This document shows positions 6,308 through 11,670 of a DNA stretch of 13,977 nt, piece after piece; the stretch's first letter is position 1, and every line of letters starts with the position of its first letter. The notes beneath the pieces are model-generated. The model ran no database searches. It was not told the DNA's origin and saw nothing but the letters and a program-made list of their open reading frames with translations. The position numbers and the translations under genes are program-made. The stretch covers positions 1 to 13,977 of the forward strand of contig WJLP01000076.1 of the NCBI GenBank assembly GCA_014728435.1. Direction: 5' to 3'. Source of the DNA: Candidatus Uhrbacteria bacterium. GTDB taxonomy: Bacteria > Patescibacteriota > Patescibacteriia > 2-12-FULL-60-25.

Positions 6308-6892
6308 ATGCTGAACTTGGAAAAACTCCCCGGGCTTTTGCCTGATGAAAAATTAATAAGGCTGTATAGGCGGCATCCGGTTACGTTATTTGGTTTGTAC
6401 ATGGGAATAGCCATTACTTTTATCATCCCCCTGTCCGCTTATTTTTTGATTCGCGGCATGTTGGGCAATTTTTTTGAGACGGAGGCCGGGCTTACGTTGT
6501 TTGTGCTTTTTGTTTCCATGTTTTTACTGTTCGCGCTTTTGTTTATGTTCCAGCAATTTTTAGACCACTGGCTTGATGTATGGATCTTAACCAACAGGCG
6601 CATTATCAATATTGAGCAGACGGGATTGTTTACCCGGGTCAGAGCCGAGGTCAGGCTGTACAGGGTGCAGGATGTTACCAGTGAAATCAAAGGTTTTATG
6701 CGGCATATGTTCAATTACGGCATGGTTTTCACGCAAACGGCCGGAGAGCGAATGCGATTTACTTTTGAGGATATTCCAGAACCCAAAGAAGCATCAAAGT
6801 TGATTTTACAATTGGCAGAGCGCGATCAGAGGACGCATGAACAGGAAATAACCAGTGAAAAACCATCCGACTTTTTCAACTCATCTCCATAA
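6308..6892 (+). CDS. Membrane-anchored bacterial PH (bPH2/YdbS-like) domain protein
   Basis: A 194-aa protein. The N-terminal 22 residues are soluble (LPDEKLIRLYRRHP). Two transmembrane helices follow at about 25-50 and 62-85. The bacterial PH-like domain (about 88-170) has the family pattern D-V-W-I-L-T-N-R-R-I-I-N (90-101), then GLFTR, then EVRLYRVQDVTSEIKG (114-129) and GMVFTQTAGERMRFTF (138-153). The tail is charged and probably disordered. This is the DUF304/bPH_2 architecture seen in YdbS-like membrane proteins, whose biochemical role is poorly defined. The start follows the preceding TAA by one base (TAA-T-ATG) with no SD, so translation is probably coupled. The gene ends directly at a bidirectional terminator. 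Confidence 0.85.
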   Translation: MLNLEKLPGLLPDEKLIRLYRRHPVTLFGLYMGIAITFIIPLSAYFLIRGMLGNFFETEAGLTLFVLFVSMFLLFALLFMFQQFLDHWLDVWILTNRRIINIEQTGLFTRVRAEVRLYRVQDVTSEIKGFMRHMFNYGMVFTQTAGERMRFTFEDIPEPKEASKLILQLAERDQRTHEQEITSEKPSDFFNSSP

Positions 6893-6918
6893 AAAAGCTC
6901 CCCGGAAGGGGAGATTTT
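6891..6918. terminator. Bidirectional rho-independent terminator
   Basis: Perfect stem CTCCCC (6898-6903) / GGGGAG (6908-6913) with a GGAA loop. On the minus strand it is followed by six Ts (complement of 6891-6896), on the plus strand by ATTTT (6914-6918). It lies between the convergent genes 6308-6892 and 6930-8078 and overlaps the stop codon of the former. Confidence 0.85.
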
Positions 6919-6929
6919 GATGCCTTGAT

Positions 6930-8078
6930 CTAGGAGGCATGGCGATTGCCGTCCAGAGCTTGGACATCCAGATCGGTTGCCGTAATTTCTTGTTCTGGGG
7001 TATACATTGCACGGGGAGGCCATTCGGCGCGATGGTTGTAGTCGATATCGGTAAAGATACCTTTGGCGTTGCGCCGAGGAATAATAGCAAGGCGCGAATT
7101 GAGTGTTACATTTGCCACTTCGCACATGATGCTGAATTTTTCGATCGTTAGGCCGGGTGTGGCGCGAAAGTCCAGCAAACGGGGGTGCCCTCGGTCCACT
7201 TTCAGGCAAGGCGCCAAATGAAACTGTTCGCCGCGATGCACCAGGTGGCCATCTTGCTCTTGAAAGAAAGAAACGCTCACGTGTGGCGGAAAAGGCGGGC
7301 CTTCAGCCTTTTGCATCATTCGAGCTTGATCGTCCGAGAAGCCTTCGAGCTGTTGCAAAATGGCAATGTAGGTTCGGCCATGCGTGCACATGAGAGTTGA
7401 GGTATTTTCACGACCTTCTATCAGCGATTCAAAGTATTTGAACAAATGATCCACTTTGTCGCGCTTTTCCAAGTATGATTCGCCATCCGGATGTTTGCGT
7501 TGCTTGAGAATATCGGTGCCGCGCTTTTCCAGCGCGTGGTCGATAGCTTGCTCGCCGGCGCCGCGGTTGATCATTTCGGAAATCAGGTATTCATGCATTT
7601 TCTTACGCCGCTCGGCGGGCGGCAGATGAAGAAACAAGTTATGCGCCTCGTCGGCGATATCTTGCAAAGTAATGGAATCTTGGCTTTGGGAGCCGGCCGA
7701 CTGGTGTTTGATCTCGCTTATGTCGGACAGTTGTTCAAGGTGGAAGTTGCGATGTCCGTGCCAGAGCCGGCGAATGTAGTGCCAAGTTTCGGATGAGCGC
7801 CTGGAGGTGCTTAGCAAAACACAATCCAGGGTTTTGCGATCCGTGAAACAGTGATGCGCCTTTTTTAGCCACCACCCGGTTAGAACAGCTTGGACTCGAC
7901 CCGGGGCCGAAAGTGCTGAATCGCAATCATCATCAGTGCGCGCCGGTGTTGGCAGGCCGTTATATCTGGCGAAGTTTTTCTTGTGGTTCCAGTTTGTTTC
8001 GCCGTGACGACAGACTATGAGCAAGGTGCCCGGCGGTACTTTGCGGTTTTTAGGAAATTTGCCTGAATGCATGCCCAT
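6930..8078 (-). CDS. Histidine phosphatase superfamily protein with insert and C-terminal extension
   Basis: At 382 aa it is about twice the usual length of a phosphoglycerate-mutase-like phosphatase. The core is complete: catalytic RHGETNWN (24-31), a helix with STSRRSSET (90-98), PDGES (197-201) in the usual GES position, and the second catalytic His in CTHGRT (231-236). These predict a phosphohistidine mechanism; the substrate is unknown. A mostly helical charged insert fills about 130-196. About 120 residues after 262 match nothing I recognise, with a possible beta-rich part (HVSVSFFQEQDGHLVHRGEQFHLAP region) and a C-terminal domain. No signal peptide or membrane segment is present. The ATG at 8078 has a GAGGG directly against it, so the ATG at 8072 (M3) has better SD spacing (6 nt) and may be the true start. 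It shares a bidirectional terminator with the PH-domain operon. Confidence 0.85.
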   Translation of the reverse strand: MGMHSGKFPKNRKVPPGTLLIVCRHGETNWNHKKNFARYNGLPTPARTDDDCDSALSAPGRVQAVLTGWWLKKAHHCFTDRKTLDCVLLSTSRRSSETWHYIRRLWHGHRNFHLEQLSDISEIKHQSAGSQSQDSITLQDIADEAHNLFLHLPPAERRKKMHEYLISEMINRGAGEQAIDHALEKRGTDILKQRKHPDGESYLEKRDKVDHLFKYFESLIEGRENTSTLMCTHGRTYIAILQQLEGFSDDQARMMQKAEGPPFPPHVSVSFFQEQDGHLVHRGEQFHLAPCLKVDRGHPRLLDFRATPGLTIEKFSIMCEVANVTLNSRLAIIPRRNAKGIFTDIDYNHRAEWPPRAMYTPEQEITATDLDVQALDGNRHAS

Positions 8079-8135
8079 CCCTCTTTCTTGGTTCGCGCCC
8101 CATTTTGTAAGGTTCAGGTGCTCTTAATTATTATA
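8079..8135 (-). promoter_or_regulatory. Promoter and SD region of the histidine phosphatase gene
   Basis: Minus strand: consensus TATAAT (8130-8135) with no clear -35, then a leader of roughly 45 nt ending in AAGAGGG just before the ATG at 8078. The SD is better spaced for the in-frame ATG at 8072. Unlike most genes here, this one appears to have a true leader. Confidence 0.5.
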
Positions 8136-8137
8136 AC

Positions 8138-8188
8138 CTAAAAAAACTAAAGAAACTATCAAATAGTACTCAGTACTCGATATTTGAT
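8138..8188 (-). terminator. Probable terminator of the SpoIID/LytB gene
   Basis: Minus strand: 8-bp arms ATCAAATA (complement of 8181-8188) and TATTTGAT (complement of 8158-8165), enclosing an inner AGTAC/GTACT pair. A T-rich tail follows (complement of 8138-8157), including a seven-T run. The stem is AT-rich and the T run is displaced by about 14 nt, so efficiency is uncertain. Confidence 0.45.
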
Positions 8189-8197
8189 ATATGAGTT

Positions 8198-10501
8198 TTA
8201 TTTGTACCAAGGTTGGAGAGCGATGCCGGTGTAAAAATATTTGAGAATCTGTTGGTAAGATTTGTTTTCATGCGCGGCCATGGCAAGCGCGCCCGAGGCC
8301 GACATGCCAACGCCGTGACCCCAAAGAGTTTTACCTTCATCTTGCGGGACGGGTACGCCTTTGCACCATTCCACCTCGCCGTACCAGACTTCGGACCAGT
8401 CGCGGGTGCGGCCGTCGGAGCGCGAGAAGTAGGGTGTGATCGCGATTTCATTGTCGTAGGTGACGATAATGCCCCGGGTTTCATCGATAGCGCGGGCAAT
8501 CGTGGGCGAGCGAGCTTCTTGGCCGTAACCGCGGTATACTTGGTCGTATTTGGCATCGACGGTGTAGTATTCGTTGGCGTGTTTTGTGCCTCGGTCAACG
8601 TGGTACATGGCGTAAGTGCGTGCTGCGACGAGGAGCGTTTTGTGGAATTCAATGGGAGACAGTTCGGAAGTTTCGGCGATGCCTTTTAAGTACCATTCGA
8701 TGGGAAGCTCGTTGATGAGCCAGACTTTGTCGGTGGCCGGAGTGTAGCGGAGTTCGAGCTTGCCGCGGAATTTGTTGTCATTGGCGCCGGGCAGCCAAGA
8801 AACGGGGCGGTAGAAATCCGTAACCTCGAGCGGGGAGATGCCGTCCGGCGCCACGGCCACGAAATAGTTGGTGGATTGGGTTTGGCAACGCGGACCGGTG
8901 GCTTTATAAACTCCGTGGGCGCGGTCGTAGACAACTTTAGCTTCTTCACCGAGCTTGAATGAGCAGACCGTTTGCCCGTTTTGCATAAGGTTGAAGCCGG
9001 TGTTGACGCCGGCGAATATCGACGTATCGTCCACGGTAGCGTAGAGGCCGACGCGAATGATGGGTTCAGAGGGCAGATTGCCCGGATTGACCACCGGCGA
9101 GGACGGGACCGGAGCGGCGGGCGCCGATGCTTCGATGTAGCCATCTGATGTGACGGTAATGGGTATGTCAAAATATTCGACTTCATGGCCGTCGGCTGAA
9201 AGCGCGTAGCGAATTGTGTATTGGCCGGATTTGGCCGGGGCTTTCATTTTAAAACTTACCAGATTGAGATGACCCGGTTCGGTAACGGAGGAGGTTTGCA
9301 ATGCAACCGATGAGCTCGGCCATGAGTTGAGAGATACGGATGATTGATTACCGGATAATTGAGGTATCACCTCTTTGACTTTGATTTTTTGATTATTCCA
9401 GACAGCGGTGCCAACATTTTTTATGCCATAGCGCAAAGTAATTTGCTCGTCGCCGGCATATTCAAACGGACCGCGCGGGCCGATAAGCAGCTGCGCATCA
9501 TAACTGCCGGATGAATCGGCGGGATTCGGGCTATTACCATTGTTGCCGTTTAAGACAAATTCATCGGGCATGCGCACGCGGATGGGCAAGGTAAAAGCAG
9601 AGCCTGAGATGCGGCTGATGCCATCGACATAGAGTTGAAAGGTTTCGCTGTAACTGCCGGGTTCGGACGGCGCGCGCAACTGCATGCTAAAACTCGCTTC
9701 AGAGCCGCCGACGACCGCGGACTGAGTTTGCATGGCGGCTAAACGGTTGCCAAACCAAGAGCTGTCCCAAAAAGGACTCTTAGCTTTATCGCTGATGATT
9801 GCCACAGCGCCCGCTCCTTCGCGCTTCCATGTTCTTTGGCCGCGGTTCTTGATTTTGACATTTACAAAAAAGTGCTCACCCGGATCGACTTGCCATTCTG
9901 TACCTCCGCGATCTGTGACTTCGGCAAAGTAATATTTTGTATTTGCCAGCCCGGCTGATTCTGCCGGGGAGGGTTGTGAAGGATTAACTGAGACGGTGGT
10001 AGGAGTTGTAGGTGATGAGTCGGGTGTAGAAGCAGGCGGATCATCATCGCTAACGATAAAGGTGACCTTGATGACTGTGTATTTATGCCAGGTAGTACCA
10101 TCGCCAAGCAAGAAACGTTCCGTATAAGTTCCGGGGGTGGAGGGAGCGGTAACCCAGTAAGAGGCGGAGGCTATTTGGCCCGGGGCCACGGAAGGTTGGT
10201 CGATGCCGGCCGCCAGATCGTCTTTGGGCCAGCCGGAATGTTTAAAGATTGTTGTGTCGCCGTAGAGGTAGAGCGAGGTTTTGCCGATGCCGCCGTACCA
10301 GGTATAGTCTGTCTTGTTTTCCAGGGAGACGAACAGGCGTTTGGATTCTCCGGGTTTGAGGTTGACTGTTGAAGTTTGCACAATTTGCGCGGCATGTGAC
10401 GCTTGCGCGAGCAAAAAGAAAAACAGCAAACACAGGCTCGCGCCAAAAATTTTGGCTGACCGGTTTATTGCCGTATAAACATTCCTCCTTGAGATTGACA
10501 T
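8198..10501 (-). CDS. Secreted SpoIID/LytB domain protein with three Ig-like (NBR1-type) domains
   Basis: A 767-aa exported protein. A signal peptide spans about 1-38 (basic start, core CLLFFFLLAQ, cleavage near ASHAAQ). Three beta-sandwich repeats of the 'four-Trp'/NBR1-like type follow: about 40-150, 190-310 and 335-450. Each has the pattern PGE-strand, tW, then P-G-x-Y (PGTYTERF 123-130; PGSYSETF 281-288; SGQYTIRY 425-432). Pro/Ser/Thr-rich linkers lie at 152-182, 313-333 and 458-478. The SpoIID/LytB domain covers about 480-767: NELPIEWYLKGIAETSE (597-613), VAARTYAMYH (625-634), DQVYRGYG (653-660), TPYFSRSDGRTRDW (689-702) and GHGVGMSASGALAMA (728-742). SpoIID is a peptidoglycan lytic transglycosylase and LytB an amidase enhancer. 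Glu609 or Glu613 is the candidate catalytic acid. It probably acts on the wall outside the membrane. It has no SD at the ATG; see the findings on the internal SD-like sequence. Confidence 0.9.
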   Translation of the reverse strand: MSISRRNVYTAINRSAKIFGASLCLLFFFLLAQASHAAQIVQTSTVNLKPGESKRLFVSLENKTDYTWYGGIGKTSLYLYGDTTIFKHSGWPKDDLAAGIDQPSVAPGQIASASYWVTAPSTPGTYTERFLLGDGTTWHKYTVIKVTFIVSDDDPPASTPDSSPTTPTTVSVNPSQPSPAESAGLANTKYYFAEVTDRGGTEWQVDPGEHFFVNVKIKNRGQRTWKREGAGAVAIISDKAKSPFWDSSWFGNRLAAMQTQSAVVGGSEASFSMQLRAPSEPGSYSETFQLYVDGISRISGSAFTLPIRVRMPDEFVLNGNNGNSPNPADSSGSYDAQLLIGPRGPFEYAGDEQITLRYGIKNVGTAVWNNQKIKVKEVIPQLSGNQSSVSLNSWPSSSVALQTSSVTEPGHLNLVSFKMKAPAKSGQYTIRYALSADGHEVEYFDIPITVTSDGYIEASAPAAPVPSSPVVNPGNLPSEPIIRVGLYATVDDTSIFAGVNTGFNLMQNGQTVCSFKLGEEAKVVYDRAHGVYKATGPRCQTQSTNYFVAVAPDGISPLEVTDFYRPVSWLPGANDNKFRGKLELRYTPATDKVWLINELPIEWYLKGIAETSELSPIEFHKTLLVAARTYAMYHVDRGTKHANEYYTVDAKYDQVYRGYGQEARSPTIARAIDETRGIIVTYDNEIAITPYFSRSDGRTRDWSEVWYGEVEWCKGVPVPQDEGKTLWGHGVGMSASGALAMAAHENKSYQQILKYFYTGIALQPWYK

Positions 10502-10544
10502 ATATGATTGATTTTTATTTTAAACCCAATTCTCCAACATAAAT

Positions 10545-10573
10545 ATTGTAGCTTCAGCAAGGGTCGTAGTCAA
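10545..10573 (-). promoter_or_regulatory. Sigma70-type promoter of the SpoIID/LytB gene
   Basis: Minus strand: TTGACT (10568-10573), an exact 17-nt spacer, TACAAT (10545-10550). The ATG at 10501 is about 43 nt downstream of the -10, so this transcript has a leader of roughly 37 nt. No other feature was seen in the 124-bp gap 10502-10625. Confidence 0.7.
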
Positions 10574-10625
10574 TGTGTAAAAGTGTTTTTTTACTATGTA
10601 TAGCTATTTTTTTCAATGAACCAAT

Positions 10626-11123
10626 TTAGTGCGATTTGTAAAAAATATATGAAAATAGACTCGGGTATAGTAGTTGACAATTATTTTTTATACCAATACT
10701 TTTTAACTTTTCACGTACTGCGAGTAAAATCGGCAGGTCGCGATACATGTGCACCTTTGGTATTTTGGCCATTGGTTGATCGCCGTCATACTTTGCAACT
10801 ATTTCTTGAGCTTTACGTTGCATTTCAAACTCCGCTTCACCTCTTCCCATTGCGTAAAATTTAAGAACTTTAACAGCCTGATCAGTTTCTATGGCAATGC
10901 CGGCTTCTTTTAAAACTTCAAGCAAATCTTCCGGGACATCCTCTATATGCAATTTTAAAATAGCTCCATTATTGCCCTCATTAACTTTTTGGCACTGCTG
11001 TTCAAGTAATTGGTTCAAACGAGTATCGATAAAACGCTCAATACGCTCCTTTGCGCTTGAGGGTTCGTTTGGAGGTGCTTCAAAAGGATTTTTGGGGATA
11101 GTTGGCTGGTCCGGAAAGTTCAT
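10626..11123 (-). CDS. Hypothetical protein, 165 aa, soluble
   Basis: No family recognised. The N-terminal 24 residues are Pro/Asn-rich and probably disordered (MNFPDQPTIPKNPFEAPPNE). A long charged helix follows (25-48, AKERIERFIDTRLNQLLEQQ), then an alpha/beta-looking part (LKLHIEDVPEDLLEVLKEAG, 57-75) and a helix 95-112. The C-terminus holds IPKVHMYRDLPILLAVREKLKSIG (121-144). It has no signal peptide or membrane segment. The ATG at 11123 lies 11 nt after an extended -10 and has no SD. The gene is AT-richer than its large neighbours. Its opening resembles that of the 80-aa protein at 3571-3813 (MNF, Gln-Pro), suggesting a shared type of disordered leader, but this may be chance. Confidence 0.75.
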   Translation of the reverse strand: MNFPDQPTIPKNPFEAPPNEPSSAKERIERFIDTRLNQLLEQQCQKVNEGNNGAILKLHIEDVPEDLLEVLKEAGIAIETDQAVKVLKFYAMGRGEAEFEMQRKAQEIVAKYDGDQPMAKIPKVHMYRDLPILLAVREKLKSIGIKNNCQLLYPSLFSYIFYKSH

Positions 11124-11134
11124 AATTTAATGAT

Positions 11135-11143
11135 ATTGTAGCA
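11135..11143 (-). promoter_or_regulatory. Extended -10 of the 10626-11123 gene
   Basis: Minus strand: TGC then TACAAT (11135-11140), 11 nt before the ATG at 11123. No strong -35 was found; extended -10 promoters often do without one. The predicted leader is only a few bases. Confidence 0.5.
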
Positions 11144-11195
11144 GATATATAAAACCCCCTCCATAAAAAGGGTTCGCGCAGCCCAAGCCCGCCCT

Positions 11196-11315
11196 AAAGA
11201 GGCGGCGCATACCGAGCCCCGCGGCCGCATATCATACTTTGAAATGCGAGCACCGCTTTCCGCAGGAACGGGCCAGGCTGTTCTATGTGATACGAAAACC
11301 CGTTCCCGCCTCTTT
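11196..11315. ncRNA. Candidate structured RNA or palindromic element, 120 nt
   Basis: A closing helix AAAGAGGCG (11196-11204) / CGCCTCTTT (11307-11315) of 9 perfect pairs encloses two further helices. P2 is GGAACGGG (11265-11272) / CCCGTTCC (11299-11306), 8 perfect pairs stacked directly on the closing helix at one side. P3 is GCGG (11221-11224) / CCGC (11253-11256) continuing into CGCAT (11226-11230) / ATGCG (11244-11248). This gives a multi-branch fold. The element is GC-rich in an AT-rich gap (11124-11327) between two minus-strand genes. I compared it by eye with 5S rRNA, SRP RNA, RNase P RNA and tmRNA core motifs and found no match. The strand is undecided. On the minus strand a T5 run follows at 11165-11169. 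It could also be a dispersed repeat. Confidence 0.5.
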
Positions 11316-11327
11316 CACCGTTAATAG

Positions 11328-11540
11328 CTAATCATCATTTTTGATGATATTGCTGTTAATCCTATGCTCGGCGCAGCGTTTGAGGTATTGCGCGCGGGTT
11401 TCTTTTTGGGTTTTACCCGTTAATTGCATTTTGGGCACTTCTTCCGCAGGGTCCAAACCTTGCGACATTTTTTGAGCTCGTTCTTCACGGCCGCGAGCTA
11501 CGATGCGATCGGAAGCGCTTTGTGTATTTGTATCGTTCAT
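11328..11540 (-). CDS. Small hydrophilic hypothetical protein, 70 aa
   Basis: No family recognised. It is very polar and charged with no membrane segment: N-terminal MNDTNTQSASDRIVARGREERA, a central Pro/Glu stretch (LDPAEEVPKMQ), and a basic helical C-terminus (QKETRAQYLKRCAEHRIN). It is probably small and partly disordered. Support for being a real gene is the TATAAA box ending 6 nt before its ATG and its position as the divergent partner of the flippase across 130 bp. It is followed by the structured element at 11196-11315. Confidence 0.6.
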   Translation of the reverse strand: MNDTNTQSASDRIVARGREERAQKMSQGLDPAEEVPKMQLTGKTQKETRAQYLKRCAEHRINSNIIKNDD

Positions 11541-11546
11541 ATTATT

Positions 11547-11576
11547 TTTATACCGGGTATCGCGTACCTAGTACAA
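11547..11576 (-). promoter_or_regulatory. Promoter of the 70-aa gene with overlapping palindrome
   Basis: Minus strand: TTGTAC (11571-11576), an 18-nt spacer, TATAAA (11547-11552), 6 nt before the ATG at 11540. A perfect inverted repeat ATACC-G-GGTAT (11550-11560) overlaps the -10, and GGTA-TCGCG-TACC (11556-11568) lies within the spacer, so a repressor site is possible. On the plus strand TACAAT (11572-11577) could serve a second, upstream flippase promoter. Confidence 0.5.
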
Positions 11577-11614
11577 TATTTTGGAGTGGATTAACAATAT
11601 TTCCTACCGAGCGC

Positions 11615-11642
11615 AACGTACAAGATATGCAATATGTACGTT
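11615..11642. promoter_or_regulatory. 28-bp dyad upstream of flippase, operator candidate
   Basis: Perfect 8-bp inverted arms AACGTACA (11615-11622) and TGTACGTT (11635-11642) flank a 12-bp centre, which itself contains ATAT-GCA-ATAT. The right arm falls where the -35 of the flippase promoter should be (about 11635-11640). It could be a dimeric regulator site. If transcription starts further upstream, it would instead be an RNA hairpin. Confidence 0.5.
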
Positions 11643-11654
11643 TCGCGTAATTTA

Positions 11655-11663
11655 TGCGAAAAT
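11655..11663 (+). promoter_or_regulatory. Extended -10 of the flippase gene, leaderless type
   Basis: TGC (11655-11657) then GAAAAT (11658-11663), 7 nt before the ATG at 11671. It supports 11671 as the start instead of the TTG at 11581, which would add 30 residues not expected for the family. Confidence 0.45.
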
Positions 11664-11670
11664 AAGCGAC

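Noticed and set aside
8213..8689. Long plus-strand ORFs opposite the SpoIID and phosphatase genes (also 7157-7400, 7491-7796)
   Set aside because: They are antisense shadows of clearly recognised genes and have low-complexity or unfamily-like translations.
11196..11315. 5S rRNA, because the element is exactly 120 nt with a 9-bp closing helix
   Set aside because: Neither strand contains the conserved 5S loop sequences (the CCGAAC core or the GAGAGUAGG region), and the helix arrangement differs.
11200..11320. A short protein-coding frame on the minus strand through the structured element (about 38 codons)
   Set aside because: No SD or promoter at a start codon, a stop in the middle of the region, and the sequence is explained better by base pairing.
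11581..11670. 30-residue N-terminal extension of the flippase from a TTG start
   Set aside because: The extension (EWINNISYRAQ...) is not membrane-like or family-like and would overlap the dyad. The ATG at 11671 gives the normal family length and has a -10 box 7 nt upstream. The TACAAT at 11572-11577 keeps a small doubt.
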